Assembly: GCA_015478775.1 (NCBI GenBank)
Contig: JADMKP010000010.1
Coordinates: 174,593-238,592 of the forward strand
Source: Fermentimonas sp.
GTDB taxonomy: Bacteria; Bacteroidota; Bacteroidia; Bacteroidales; Dysgonomonadaceae
DNA length: 64,000 nt
Reading direction: 5' to 3'
Shown: piece by piece, positions 36,004 to 46,066 of the stretch
Position numbering within the stretch: position 1 is the stretch's first letter
Layout: every line of letters starts with the position of its first letter
Notes under the pieces: model-generated
Seen by the model: only the letters and a program-made list of their open reading frames with translations
Database searches by the model: none
What the model was told of the DNA's origin: nothing
Translations under genes and position numbers: made by a program

Positions 36004-37497
36004 ATGGTAAGCGGAATGAAATCTTTGGCAAAGGAGACTCTCTTTTATGGCATGGGCAGTGTTCTTCCAAAGCTACTTAGCTGGTTGCTGTCGCTCTACT
36101 GGGCTTTTGCTTTGCCAAGGATTTCGGATATAGGTATTCTAACAAATTTTTATGCATGGGTGGCGCTGCTGCAGGTAATCTTGACCTATGGCATGGAGAC
36201 CGGCTTTTTTAGGTTTGCCAATAAAGACAATGACCCAGTTAAAGTATTTTCTACTTCGTTTATATCTATTACCAGCACAACATTACTCTTTTTTGTAATA
36301 TCCTTTATTTTTCTTAAGCCTTTTGCTTTTGCTTTGGGGGGAATTGATTTTAAGCCTCATTATCTGTTACTGCTTGTGCTTATATTGTGTGTTGATGTTA
36401 TTGGTACTATACCGTTTGCCAACTTAAGATTTAAGAAAAGACCTAAAAGATTTGCACTGATAAAAATTATAAATGTTGTACTTACCATACTGTTTAATCT
36501 TTTCTTTTTTCTGTTATGCCCGTTTCTTAAAACTATATTCCCAAACAGTTTCGCATGGTTTGATTTAAACAGAGGTGTAGATTACATTCTTATTTCTAAT
36601 CTAGCTGCTTCTGTTATTCAATTGTTGTTGGTGTCTCCGGAGTTGAAGATTAAGTTTCAATTTGATGCTCAGCTTCTAAAAAAGATGCTTAAATACTCTT
36701 TCCCAATATTAATATTAGGAATTGCCGGTATACTTAACCAGACAGTTGATAAGATTCTTTTCCCCAAGATTTATCCAGATACGGCTAATGCATTTACTGA
36801 GTTGGGTATATATGGACAGAACTTTAAGATTGCCATTATTATGGTGATGTTTACACAGGCATTTAGATATGCTTTTGAGCCTTATATATTTTCGAGAAGT
36901 AGAGGTGATGTCGACGAGAAGCGTTCGTTTAGTGATGCTACTAAGTACTTTATAATATTTGGGTTGCTTATATTTTTGGCAACTACAGGTTTTATAGATA
37001 TTATTAAGTTTATGATTCCGCCTGAGTATCATGTGGGACTAAAAGTTGTTCCGATAGTATTGCTGGGTGAGCTTTTCTTTGGTGTTTATTTTAATCTCTC
37101 GCTTTGGTATAAGCTTACAGATCAAACCAGGTGGGGTGCATATATGTCGACTTTCGGCTTTGTTATAACTATTGCAATAAATGTTATTTTTATTCCTAAG
37201 TACAGTTACATGGCGTGTGCATGGGCTTCGTTTTTTGCTAATCTAATAATGATGATTATTTCGTATGTGGTGGGTCAGAAGAAATATCCTATACCATATA
37301 ATTTAAAATCGGCTGCTTCTTTTTTCACTATATCAATGCTTCTTTTTGGTGTAACTACTGTTTCGATGTTGTTTATTTCTAGTTTATGGCTGAGACTATT
37401 TATAGGTGCTTTTTGCATATTATTATATGTATGGGTAATTGTTAGAAAAGAATTACCGCTTAAAGATTGGCCTGTAATTGGGAGGTATTTTGGTTAG
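36004..37497 (+). CDS. polysaccharide flippase (Wzx/MATE-like)
   Basis: 497 residues, almost entirely hydrophobic, with about 12-14 transmembrane segments. The N-terminus SGMKSLAKETLFYGMGSVLP is typical of Bacteroidota O-antigen/teichoic-acid flippases. It probably moves a lipid-linked glycan across the inner membrane. No glycosyltransferase genes are near, so the substrate is unknown. The start at 36004 fits family N-termini; 36016 is an alternative. Confidence 0.88.
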   Translation: MVSGMKSLAKETLFYGMGSVLPKLLSWLLSLYWAFALPRISDIGILTNFYAWVALLQVILTYGMETGFFRFANKDNDPVKVFSTSFISITSTTLLFFVISFIFLKPFAFALGGIDFKPHYLLLLVLILCVDVIGTIPFANLRFKKRPKRFALIKIINVVLTILFNLFFFLLCPFLKTIFPNSFAWFDLNRGVDYILISNLAASVIQLLLVSPELKIKFQFDAQLLKKMLKYSFPILILGIAGILNQTVDKILFPKIYPDTANAFTELGIYGQNFKIAIIMVMFTQAFRYAFEPYIFSRSRGDVDEKRSFSDATKYFIIFGLLIFLATTGFIDIIKFMIPPEYHVGLKVVPIVLLGELFFGVYFNLSLWYKLTDQTRWGAYMSTFGFVITIAINVIFIPKYSYMACAWASFFANLIMMIISYVVGQKKYPIPYNLKSAASFFTISMLLFGVTTVSMLFISSLWLRLFIGAFCILLYVWVIVRKELPLKDWPVIGRYFG

Positions 37498-37533
37498 GAG
37501 TGAATTAATTAAGTAAATACTTGGTAGTGATGT

Positions 37534-37570
37534 GGATGTTAGCTAGATAGGTGGGTGTTAGCTAGATAGG
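37534..37570 (+). repeat. short direct repeat with GTTAGCTAGATAGG core
   Basis: GTTAGCTAGATAGG occurs twice, at 37538-37551 and 37557-37570, 19 bp apart. More loosely repeated GAAGTTAT and GGTATGGA words follow to about 37650. The region between the flippase and S46 genes (37498-37723) is otherwise featureless. Confidence 0.6.
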
Positions 37571-37723
37571 ATTTGTAGATACTAGCTAAACAGAAGTTAG
37601 AGAGTTATAGAAGTTATGGAAGTTATAGTTATTAGAGGTATGGAGGTATGGAGATAAAAGTTAAAGATTTTACAAAGAATTTTAATTTAAAATCAAGAAT
37701 ATTTATTTAAGATATAATTTATA

Positions 37724-39850
37724 ATGAGAAAACTTTATTTATTACTTGCAATATTTTATGTGTCTTTTATGGCAAAGGCCGATGAAGGGATGTGGCTTTT
37801 GAAAGAGTTAAACAGTGAGAGTATTGCAAGAATGCAGGAGTTGGGATTTACATTTCCAATAAATAGTCTTTACAGTGAGGATAATCCTTCTCTTAAAGAT
37901 GCAGTGGTAATTTTTGGTGGTGGATGCACGGGTGTTGCGGTATCTGATAAGGGCTTAATCTTTACTAATCACCATTGTGGTTTTGGGGCTATTCAGAAGC
38001 TTAGTGCGGTTGAACATGATTACCTGAAGGATGGTTTTGCTGCTAAGAAAATAGAAGAAGAGTTGTATGCCGACGGTCTAACTATTGCGTTTCCTCGCTC
38101 AATGGAGGATGTAACTGATAAGATTCTTCCGCATATACCACCTGTTTTAAGTGAGATTCAAATGGAGCTTGCTATCGATTCTTTATCAAATGAGTTGATA
38201 CAAGAATACGAGTATGATCCTTTTACTAGTGCTAGAGTGGTACCATTTTATTCGCGCAATAAATATTATGTGGTTCTTTATGATGTGTTTAGAGATGTGC
38301 GTCTTTCGGCTACACCCCCTCAATCGGTAGGTAAGTTTGGTGGAGATACAGATAACTGGATGTGGCCTCGTCACACGGGTGACTTCTCAGTTTTTAGAGT
38401 CTATGCCGATAAGGATAATAATCCTGCAAATTATAGCGAGAGTAATGTACCCTATAAGCCTAAATATGTTGTACCAGTTTCGTTGGCTGGAGTAAGAGAT
38501 GGCGATTATGCAATGACTATTGGTTATCCAGGAAGTACACAACGATACTTATCGTCTTGGGGTATAAATCAGCGCGTTGAATCGGAAAACGTTCCTCGTG
38601 TTGAAGTTCGCGGTGTGAAACAGGAAATCTGGTGGGATGCTATGACACAAAACGATACCATCAGAATTAAATATGCCAACAAGTATGCAGGTAGTTCAAA
38701 CTATTGGAAGAACTCGATGGGTATGAATGAGGCAATATCTAATCTTGGTGTAATTAAAGAAAAAGAGAAAGTTGAGTCTCGTTTAAATGATTGGATTAGG
38801 AAAAACAGTACAGCTAAAGAAAAATATGGTAATACACTCTCTACACTTGAAGAGGCTTATACACAGTCTAATGACTTGGCAAAGTATACCACATATTTCT
38901 TAGAAACTTTTAATAATGGAATTGAGCTTATCCGTTTTGCCAAAACAATTCTTCAATTTGATTCAGATGGAACAGAAGAAGATAAAAAGGCTTTTATTAA
39001 TGAGAGGCTTATAGAGTCGTATAAAAACTATGAACCTGAACTCGATAAAAAAGTGTTACCTAGATTATTATCTCTTTATGCAGAGCGTGTGCCTGAGGAG
39101 TTCCATCCGGATATTTATAATAAGATAAATGAGGAATTTGATGGTGATTATATAAAGTATACAGATTGGTTATTTGAAAACACTCAATTTACTTCACTTG
39201 AAGAGTTGTTATTGCTTCTTCAATCTGCCGATACTCAGATATTGACAAAAGATCCGGCAATGGAGCTTGCGTTATCTAGTACTGATATGGGATATGAATT
39301 ATCGGGATTAATGATGCCTTATTATGAGAAAATATTACGTAGTGAACGTGAATTTATGGCTGCATTGATTGAAATGGATTCTCATAAAACATTTTATCCT
39401 GATGCCAACTTTACTCAACGCATGAGTTATGGAACCGTTAAGGGATATAAACCTCGTGATGGTGTTTGGTATAATTATTTTACTACTTCTAATGGGATTT
39501 TGGAAAAACAAAAGCCGGGGGATCCCGAATTTAATGTGCAAGATTACATTCTTGATGAAATCCGCAGTGCCGACTTTGGAGGGTATGCCGACGAAAATGG
39601 TGTGCTTAGGGTTAATTTCCTTTCAACAAATGATATTACCGGAGGTAATTCTGGCAGTCCGGTTATAAATTCTAAAGGAGAACTAATTGGTCTGGCTTTT
39701 GATGGTAACTGGGAATCGTTGAGTGGAGATATATTATTTGAACCTGAAATGCAACGTATGATAAGCGTTGATATTGTTTATACTATTTACATGTTAGATA
39801 AGGTTATGAATGCATCGCATCTTTTAGATGAGTTAAACTTGGTTAGATAA
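37724..39850 (+). CDS. S46-family dipeptidyl-peptidase, DPP7 type
   Basis: Removes dipeptides from the N-termini of oligopeptides in the periplasm. 708 residues with a signal peptide (about 1-18) and the family start DEGMWLL. The catalytic triad is visible: His84 in TNHHCGFGA, Asp220 in RHTGDF and Ser at about 644 in GGNSGSPV. The specificity loop reads LAFDGNWE, with Gly where DPP11 enzymes have Arg, so it should be a DPP7 (hydrophobic/aliphatic P1) and not an Asp/Glu-specific DPP11. The gene ends at a strong bidirectional terminator. Confidence 0.94.
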   Translation: MRKLYLLLAIFYVSFMAKADEGMWLLKELNSESIARMQELGFTFPINSLYSEDNPSLKDAVVIFGGGCTGVAVSDKGLIFTNHHCGFGAIQKLSAVEHDYLKDGFAAKKIEEELYADGLTIAFPRSMEDVTDKILPHIPPVLSEIQMELAIDSLSNELIQEYEYDPFTSARVVPFYSRNKYYVVLYDVFRDVRLSATPPQSVGKFGGDTDNWMWPRHTGDFSVFRVYADKDNNPANYSESNVPYKPKYVVPVSLAGVRDGDYAMTIGYPGSTQRYLSSWGINQRVESENVPRVEVRGVKQEIWWDAMTQNDTIRIKYANKYAGSSNYWKNSMGMNEAISNLGVIKEKEKVESRLNDWIRKNSTAKEKYGNTLSTLEEAYTQSNDLAKYTTYFLETFNNGIELIRFAKTILQFDSDGTEEDKKAFINERLIESYKNYEPELDKKVLPRLLSLYAERVPEEFHPDIYNKINEEFDGDYIKYTDWLFENTQFTSLEELLLLLQSADTQILTKDPAMELALSSTDMGYELSGLMMPYYEKILRSEREFMAALIEMDSHKTFYPDANFTQRMSYGTVKGYKPRDGVWYNYFTTSNGILEKQKPGDPEFNVQDYILDEIRSADFGGYADENGVLRVNFLSTNDITGGNSGSPVINSKGELIGLAFDGNWESLSGDILFEPEMQRMISVDIVYTIYMLDKVMNASHLLDELNLVR

Positions 39851-39878
39851 ATAAGTTGAAACTGGTTGAAAATAAAAA

Positions 39879-39916
39879 TCAGCCCCTCATATGCTAAGAA
39901 GCATTTGAGGGGCTGA
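39879..39916 (+). terminator. bidirectional terminator between S46 peptidase and mgsA
   Basis: A 16-bp stem (39879-39894 with 39901-39916; core AGCCCCTCA/TGAGGGGCT) has one mismatch and a 6-nt loop. T-rich sequence follows on the right and A-rich sequence precedes on the left, so it serves the two convergent genes. Confidence 0.88.
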
Positions 39917-39956
39917 ACTTTTCTGTTTAAAACGAAGTTAGTAAGTGTTATTTGGC

Positions 39957-40439
39957 TTATAACTTATTGTTATATTTAGCCTCGGCATCCCATTTCTCTC
40001 TGTCGAACTTCTCATAGCGAGGAGGGGATGGAACATAAACATTGTCGTCCCAGAGTGAACTTGTTATCATTAGATCGGCGCTATATCTATTGCATGCAAT
40101 GGGTATATTATGTACACGACATTGACGAAGCAACATCATTATATCAGCTTCGTGTGGTTGTGCATTAAGATCGTCAATTAAGAATACAGCTAAGTCGATC
40201 TCTTTTCTTACCACTTTTGCGGCAATCTCAGCATCGCCACCCATAGGCCCTGAGTTCATTACTGTTATTTCGGGATTCACACCCTCTCTGTCTAATGCCT
40301 CACGAACCAAACTACCAGTGGTGCCGGTACATACAAGATGGTGCTCTGACAGGAAATCTGAGTTAAATATAACCCATTCTACCATATCTGCCTTACGATG
40401 ATCATGCGCAACTAATGCAATCGTTAATTTTCGTCTCAT
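39957..40439 (-). CDS. mgsA: methylglyoxal synthase
   Basis: Converts dihydroxyacetone phosphate to methylglyoxal and phosphate, a glycolytic overflow bypass. 160 residues, close to the family's usual 150. LTIALVAHDHRKADMVEWV is the start motif, TGTTGS binds phosphate, and the catalytic Asp is in NSGPMGGDAEIAAKV. IDLAVFLIDDLNAQPHEADI follows. It lies 21 nt after the phosphohexomutase gene, probably in one operon. Confidence 0.95.
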   Translation of the reverse strand: MRRKLTIALVAHDHRKADMVEWVIFNSDFLSEHHLVCTGTTGSLVREALDREGVNPEITVMNSGPMGGDAEIAAKVVRKEIDLAVFLIDDLNAQPHEADIMMLLRQCRVHNIPIACNRYSADLMITSSLWDDNVYVPSPPRYEKFDREKWDAEAKYNNKL

Positions 40440-40460
40440 TATCCGTTATTTTTCTTCTTT

Positions 40461-42209
40461 TTATATCCCCAGTTCTTGTCTGATGGAATCTATTTTTTCG
40501 TATGCTTTTAATTCTGCCTGCGCCAATTCCTCACATGTTTTTGACGAACCGGTAACTTCAATATAAAACTTAATTTTAGGTTCAGTTCCCGATGGCCGGA
40601 TAGAAAGTTTAGTACCTTCTTCAGTAAAATACTGAATTACATTTGAAGTTGTAGGCATCTCGAGAACAATATTCTCATTGCTTACGAAATCAATACCTTC
40701 TAGTTTGCCAAAATCTTTAATCAGCGATACTGGCGAGCCTCCTAATGATGTTAGTGGGTTTGTTCTGAAGTTCTTCATCATTGCTTCAATCTCATCGGCT
40801 CCTTCTTTACCTTTGCGTACTAATGATATGCCAACCTCTTTAGAATATCCATACTCAAGATAAATATCTTGTAGTAGCTGATAAACCGATTTACCATTAT
40901 CTTTGGCCCACGCTGCTATTTCTGCAAATAGGGTACAAGCAGATACTGCATCTTTATCACGAACAAAATCACCTGCAAGAAAACCATAGCTCTCTTCACC
41001 ACCACCAATATATTTTTTTATTCCTTCGTTTCTACGAATTATCTCGGCAATCCATTTAAAGCCCGTATAGCTATCATATATTTCGATGCCCTTGATATCT
41101 GCAATTTTCTTGGCCAATTCAGTGGTTACAATAGTCTTTACTACAAACTCTTTTCCTGTAAGAAGCCCTAGTTCATGGCGACGAGTCATTAAATAATAGA
41201 GACAAAGAAGGAATGTTTGGTTGCCATTTACAAGTATAAATTCGCCATCATTATCACGAATAGCAGTGCCAATACGGTCGCTGTCGGGGTCGGTTGCCAT
41301 TACAATATCTGCATCTGTTTCCACCGCTCTTTTTATTGCAAGATTTAAAGCAGCTGGCTCTTCGGGATTAGGAGAAATTACTGTTGGGAAATCGCCACTT
41401 ATAACATCTTGCTCGGGCACATTAATAATATTGGTGAACCCAACTGCTTTTAATGCATCCGGAATAAGCTTGCCCCCGGTGCCATGAATGGGCGTGTAAA
41501 CAATTTTAATATCGTTGTTGCGTTCAATTGCTTCGGGAGAAAGAACAAGTTTCTTTACTTCCGCAATAAACGCTTTATCCATATCTTTTCCGATAAACTC
41601 GATAAGCTTACTATTACTATCAAATTTAATCTCATCGGTATTTTTAATGCGGTTTACCTCAGCAATAATATTTCTATCATGAGGTGCCAACACCTGTGCT
41701 CCATCGTTCCAGTAAGCCTTAAAACCATTGTACTCCTTGGGATTGTGTGAAGCTGTAATCATAATTCCACTCTGACAACCTAATTTTCTTATTGCATATG
41801 AAACCTCAGGGGTAGGTCGTAGTTCTTCAAAAAGATAAACTTTAATACCATTTGCACTGAAGATGTCAGCAGCTATTTCTGCAAATTTTCTACTATTATT
41901 TCTGCAGTCATGTCCAATTACTACTTTTATTTCATCTAACCCTGCAAATTCTTTTTTGAGATAGTTGGCAAGTCCCTGAGTTGCTGTGCCTACAGTATAG
42001 ATATTCATTCTATTGCTTCCTGCTCCCATGATACCTCTTAAACCACCGGTACCAAATTCGAGGTCCCTGTAAAATGCATCAATAAGATCCTTCTTGTCTT
42101 CGTTATCGAGCATTAATTGAACCTCGTCCTTTGTTGTTGCATCATAATTACCTTCAAGCCATGAGTTAGCTTTGCTTGTAACTTGTGCTATTAAAGTTTC
42201 ATCTTCCAT
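40461..42209 (-). CDS. phosphoglucomutase/phosphomannomutase family phospho-sugar mutase
   Basis: Interconverts hexose 1- and 6-phosphates. 582 residues with all four family motifs: active-site Ser loop ITASHNPKEYNGFKAYW (about 156-172), metal loop DPDSDRIG (about 307), sugar loop GGEESYG (about 403) and phosphate loop RPSGTEPKIKFY near the C-terminus. The size and GTGGLRGIMG start fit the PgcA-like subgroup. Glucose versus mannose preference cannot be read. It is cotranscribed with mgsA. Confidence 0.94.
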   Translation of the reverse strand: MEDETLIAQVTSKANSWLEGNYDATTKDEVQLMLDNEDKKDLIDAFYRDLEFGTGGLRGIMGAGSNRMNIYTVGTATQGLANYLKKEFAGLDEIKVVIGHDCRNNSRKFAEIAADIFSANGIKVYLFEELRPTPEVSYAIRKLGCQSGIMITASHNPKEYNGFKAYWNDGAQVLAPHDRNIIAEVNRIKNTDEIKFDSNSKLIEFIGKDMDKAFIAEVKKLVLSPEAIERNNDIKIVYTPIHGTGGKLIPDALKAVGFTNIINVPEQDVISGDFPTVISPNPEEPAALNLAIKRAVETDADIVMATDPDSDRIGTAIRDNDGEFILVNGNQTFLLCLYYLMTRRHELGLLTGKEFVVKTIVTTELAKKIADIKGIEIYDSYTGFKWIAEIIRRNEGIKKYIGGGEESYGFLAGDFVRDKDAVSACTLFAEIAAWAKDNGKSVYQLLQDIYLEYGYSKEVGISLVRKGKEGADEIEAMMKNFRTNPLTSLGGSPVSLIKDFGKLEGIDFVSNENIVLEMPTTSNVIQYFTEEGTKLSIRPSGTEPKIKFYIEVTGSSKTCEELAQAELKAYEKIDSIRQELGI

Positions 42210-42260
42210 ATAGTTTACTGTGTTATGTTTCTAAATTACTCTTCTGCATTAATTATAAAA

Positions 42261-43901
42261 TTACTCAACTGGTATAACTTTATATTTATCGCCAGTCTGA
42301 TCAATTATCTTCTGATAATATTCATTTGAATATCCAGGTCTTATTGGACTTGCCGGTTGACCATGTTGATTTCTTTTAAACTCTCCATTTACTTCGGGTT
42401 TAATTACTCCATCAACATATTTAACCATTAAGTATTCACCTAGACTTTTCCATTCGGCCATTCCTTCTTTTACCAATGAGTTTGTATAATCGTTAAGAAA
42501 CTTAATAGCTTCTTCGCTAGATTGTTTATGTAATGCTAAAGCTTTTTCTTCAATTTGTGGTTGTTGTGATGCAAATGTGCTCTCGAGTTTCGTTTGAACC
42601 TTTTTCATATCTTCGCTCATATCACTGTAACGAGTATACACCATATTAGATACCCAATTGTGAATCCAGAAAGCTGATGTCCACGAGAAGTTGTGCAAAT
42701 CGCCATTGCCAACGGCCATTTCTTGAGGTACTACATTGTGTCCACTGTAAAATGGAAAATAAACTGTCTGTGCCGCATCGTCTATACCAAACCAAAGAAT
42801 TCCGCCTATTTCATTAGGTAACCACGATCGCATTTGAGCAACAAATGAGAAAGCTGTTTGCTGAGTAGCTATTGGTCTCTCGTTGCAATACTCAACAGAA
42901 TCAACTTCATATGTTAAAGGTGACCATCTGTATGGAGAATTAAAAGGACCAGCACCTACGTCGAATCTCCAATCTAGCTCTGTACCTTCATAATGATCGC
43001 GCATGAGATTTTGTATGTCCTGTGCACTCAGCTTACGGTCGGCCTTAATATATAATGGCATAGGGTCTGTAGTTTTGCCCTGTGCATATGTTACAAACTT
43101 GCCCATATCCTTGTTTACTTTGTTGAAGAACGACCATACGCGAGCTTCACAAAAACGCATTGCTCCAAAATCAAGCGGTGCATATGCCTGGGCAAAACTA
43201 AAGTCGGCGTCATTACCTGTGTAGTATCCTTTCTCACGAGCAAATGAAATTACATCTGGGGCATATAAGACATTTTCAGAATCGTTTAAAGGGAATTGTT
43301 GAATACGAGCCTGGTTTGCATGTGCCGATACACAATTGTCGGGGATGCGAACAGCTACCCATACAGCACCTTTATTTCCAACGCCTTTTCCAATCATTTC
43401 CATTACCCAGACTTCGTTGGGGTCTGCAATTGAAAAAGATTCTCCTCCACTATAATAACCATACTCATTAACTAAATCGGTCATTACCTTTATTGCTTCA
43501 CGTGCATTCTTTGCTCGTTGCAATGCAATATAAATCAAGCTGCCATAATCCATTATGCCGGTTGAATCGGCTAGCTCAGAGCGTCCTCCAAAGGTGGTTT
43601 CTGCTATGGCAAGCTGATGTTCGTTCATATTACCTATAACATTAAACGTTTGCGATACTTGTGTTATTTCACCCAGGTATTTGCCGGTATCCCATTCATA
43701 AACTTTAAGCATTTCACCCGCATTGTATTTTTTTGCGGGCCAATGATATAACTCTCCAAACAGTCCATAAGAATCGGCCGCATATGAAATTAGTGTTGAG
43801 CCATCAGTTGAAGCTTTTTTTCCTACTAGTAAATTTGTGCAGGGGAACGCTATGTTGTTGGCAAATAGAGCCGTTATAGCGATGATAATGAATTTTCTCA
43901 T
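42261..43901 (-). CDS. exported C69-family dipeptidase (PepD-like, Ntn hydrolase)
   Basis: 546 residues with a signal peptide. Cleavage just before Cys21 (IAFP-CTNLLVG) exposes the catalytic N-terminal Cys, as needed for this Ntn-hydrolase family. GKKASTDGSTLISYAADSYG and NEHQLAIAETTFGGRSEL are typical conserved blocks. It is expected to cleave dipeptides in the periplasm, complementing the S46 enzyme encoded nearby. It lies 51 nt upstream of the phosphomutase gene on the same strand. Confidence 0.92.
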   Translation of the reverse strand: MRKFIIIAITALFANNIAFPCTNLLVGKKASTDGSTLISYAADSYGLFGELYHWPAKKYNAGEMLKVYEWDTGKYLGEITQVSQTFNVIGNMNEHQLAIAETTFGGRSELADSTGIMDYGSLIYIALQRAKNAREAIKVMTDLVNEYGYYSGGESFSIADPNEVWVMEMIGKGVGNKGAVWVAVRIPDNCVSAHANQARIQQFPLNDSENVLYAPDVISFAREKGYYTGNDADFSFAQAYAPLDFGAMRFCEARVWSFFNKVNKDMGKFVTYAQGKTTDPMPLYIKADRKLSAQDIQNLMRDHYEGTELDWRFDVGAGPFNSPYRWSPLTYEVDSVEYCNERPIATQQTAFSFVAQMRSWLPNEIGGILWFGIDDAAQTVYFPFYSGHNVVPQEMAVGNGDLHNFSWTSAFWIHNWVSNMVYTRYSDMSEDMKKVQTKLESTFASQQPQIEEKALALHKQSSEEAIKFLNDYTNSLVKEGMAEWKSLGEYLMVKYVDGVIKPEVNGEFKRNQHGQPASPIRPGYSNEYYQKIIDQTGDKYKVIPVE

Positions 43902-44034
43902 GTTATACTAAATTGTCAATAAAATAAAATATAGTTTTGTGTAAAGATACTTTTTTTTGTTTAATCAGCCTAAGCTGAATAGCTGTAATTTAATATTTAT
44001 CTTAAATTGGTGGGCAAAAGTAGAAAATAAAATC

Positions 44035-44042
44035 TATTTTTG
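44035..44042 (+). promoter_or_regulatory. -7 promoter box for the septum initiator operon
   Basis: TATTTTTG matches TAnnTTTG and lies 29 nt before the ATG of the FtsB/DivIC-like gene. Confidence 0.5.
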
Positions 44043-44071
44043 TCTTACATAATAACCCTCAGTAATTAATA

Positions 44072-44380
44072 ATGAAAGAAAAAGTTTATAAGATAAGTAC
44101 TAAACGAATATTGGGGCTCACAGCTACTCAAATCATAGTCTTATTTGTGCTGTTGGTTATACTGTTCTTCTTCAGCGATAGTAGTATTCCAAAAAGGATG
44201 AAACAAGAATCACAGATTAAAGACATTCAAACTCAAATTGAATTATACAAACAGCAAATAGATGTAGATAAAGAGAAGTTGAATGAGCTGCAATCAAACA
44301 GAGATGACCTCGAAAAGTTTGCAAGAGAGAATTTCTTTATGAAAAAAGAAAACGAGGAAATCTTCATTATTGCAAAATGA
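44072..44380 (+). CDS. septum formation initiator (FtsB/DivIC-like) protein
   Basis: 102 residues. There is a short cytoplasmic N-terminus, one transmembrane segment at about 20-38 (IIVLFVLLVILFFF), then a coiled coil (about 50-85) and the ARENFFMKKENEEIF end typical of FtsB/DivIC proteins (LAREKFGMVKPGE-like). It is expected to bridge division proteins FtsL and FtsQ in the periplasm. First gene of a tightly packed run. Confidence 0.88.
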   Translation: MKEKVYKISTKRILGLTATQIIVLFVLLVILFFFSDSSIPKRMKQESQIKDIQTQIELYKQQIDVDKEKLNELQSNRDDLEKFARENFFMKKENEEIFIIAK

Positions 44381-44415
44381 TTCTGTATATTTGTTGATAA
44401 AGATTTTGGTAATAT

Positions 44416-44751
44416 ATGAAGGACAAGTTATTTCAGATATCAGGCATACTGATACTATTCTCAGCTATTTTATATATGTTTTCACCTGTCATTGCACCTT
44501 GGATAATGTCGGTTTCGGTTCTTGTATTTTCACTGATAACTATGAAAAATCCATATCCGGGCAAAAGTATTAGAGGTAAACGACTTTTCAATTTTCAGCT
44601 TTTCTCATGTCTATTAATGATTGCATCTACATATTTGATGTTTAAGCATCGAAACGAATGGCCGCTTGTAATGATAATAGGCGCATTTTTAATGCTCTAT
44701 GCTGTTATAGCTATTCCAAGAGAATTAAATAAAGAGAATAAAGTTCAATAG
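44416..44751 (+). CDS. small integral membrane protein of unknown function
   Basis: 111 residues with four hydrophobic segments (about 8-24, 26-41, 58-73 and 81-98) and the short conserved-looking loop MKNPYPGKSIRGKRLFNFQ between segments 2 and 3. It follows the septum initiator by 35 nt. I recognise no family function; similar small proteins accompany ftsB in Bacteroidales. Confidence 0.75.
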   Translation: MKDKLFQISGILILFSAILYMFSPVIAPWIMSVSVLVFSLITMKNPYPGKSIRGKRLFNFQLFSCLLMIASTYLMFKHRNEWPLVMIIGAFLMLYAVIAIPRELNKENKVQ

Positions 44752-44789
44752 ATAAGTATTGCGCCTACTGATAACATGATTTAATTAAA

Positions 44790-46064
44790 ATGAAAAAAAA
44801 TATTTTAATAGTAGATGATAATTTAACCATTTGTTTGATGTTGAAATCATGGTTGGTGAAAAACAACTATAATGTAGAAACAACATCTAGTGCACAAGAA
44901 GCAAAGCAAATGGTGAAGGACTTTCCATTCGATCTGATTTTAAGTGATATAAGAATGCCTGATGTGGATGGTATCAGCTTTTTGAATTGGGCTAAAAAGT
45001 ATGATTCTGATATTATTGTTATTATGATGACAGGATACGCCGAAATAGAGTCTGTTGTTGAATCAATGAAGTCTGGTGCAACGGATTACATCACAAAACC
45101 AATTGATCCGGAAATACTCTTTAGTAAAATTAAAGAAGCATTCCAGATTCAGGAGAATAATAATAAAAATAATCAATACCCAAATGACTTTTTGATTCCA
45201 CCCGGAAATGAGTATAAGCAACTTCATGAACAACTTCATCTTATTGCCGAAAATAATGATCATTTGCTGATTATAGGCGATAGAGGCACAGGCAAATATT
45301 CGTCGGTGAAATTTATTTTTGAAAAAGGTATTCACAGATCAAAACCATTAGTTATACTTGATGCCTCAGATTTAATTACAATGCAGTATAATAGCAATGA
45401 TTATGAATCGATTTTAATTGAAAAAATTAAAGTAGCAAAAGGGGGACTCTTTTACATACGCGATATTGATAAATTAAATATATTTCTTCAAAATGAACTA
45501 CTTACAGTACTAACTAAACAGAGTAGAGATGAGAATTTCACACAAATAATAATAAGTTCTCAACAAAGCCTTGAGGAGTTACGACAAACTCTTATCCCAA
45601 AATTATACAGTGTGTTACAAAAGAAAGTAATTATTCTCCCTTCTTTAAAAGGTAAAAGTGAGCAAATTTTAAGTTTCTCAAAACACTTTCTTAATTTTGC
45701 CAACTTTGCATTAAACAAACATTTAAAGGGTATTGATTCTGAAATGCAAAAAGAATTCATTTCTTACAACTGGCCGGGAAATATACAGGAATTGAAAAAC
45801 ACAATATTAAAATCTGCTCTATTAACCGAAGGAGATTATATTACAATTGATATTGTTGAAGATATATTTGGCAATATTAAATATGAAAGAGAAGAAACAA
45901 AGACGATTAATATTAATAGTCTAAGAAAAGAAAATTACGAGAAAGAGAAAATCTATCAAGCACTTACTCTAGCAAAGGGCAATAAAACTATGGCTGCATC
46001 TATTCTAAATATTGATAGGAAAACATTATACAATAAAATAAAGTTATATAGTGTAACAATGTAG
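44790..46064 (+). CDS. NtrC-like response regulator lacking the GAFTGA motif
   Basis: 424 residues. The receiver domain has Asp9-Asp10, phospho-acceptor Asp53 (LSDIRMP) and Lys103. A reduced AAA+ domain follows: Walker A GDRGTGK (163-169), Walker B-like GGLFYIRDID (218-227), and YNWPGNIQEL (326-335) where NtrC proteins have WPGNVREL. Between the Walker motifs there is no GAFTGA loop, the sigma-54 contact, and the spacing is too short to hold it. A Fis-type HTH closes the protein (about 383-424, MAASILNIDRKTLYNKIK). It is probably a DNA-binding regulator that does not activate sigma-54 polymerase. It ends 2 nt before the hybrid kinase gene, its likely partner. Confidence 0.9.
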   Translation: MKKNILIVDDNLTICLMLKSWLVKNNYNVETTSSAQEAKQMVKDFPFDLILSDIRMPDVDGISFLNWAKKYDSDIIVIMMTGYAEIESVVESMKSGATDYITKPIDPEILFSKIKEAFQIQENNNKNNQYPNDFLIPPGNEYKQLHEQLHLIAENNDHLLIIGDRGTGKYSSVKFIFEKGIHRSKPLVILDASDLITMQYNSNDYESILIEKIKVAKGGLFYIRDIDKLNIFLQNELLTVLTKQSRDENFTQIIISSQQSLEELRQTLIPKLYSVLQKKVIILPSLKGKSEQILSFSKHFLNFANFALNKHLKGIDSEMQKEFISYNWPGNIQELKNTILKSALLTEGDYITIDIVEDIFGNIKYEREETKTININSLRKENYEKEKIYQALTLAKGNKTMAASILNIDRKTLYNKIKLYSVTM

Positions 46065-46066
46065 AA

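Noticed and set aside
37534-37570. Third copy of the GTTAGA operator array
   Set aside because: GTTAG occurs twice, but with 19-bp spacing, a different flanking sequence and no -7 box at 21 nt.
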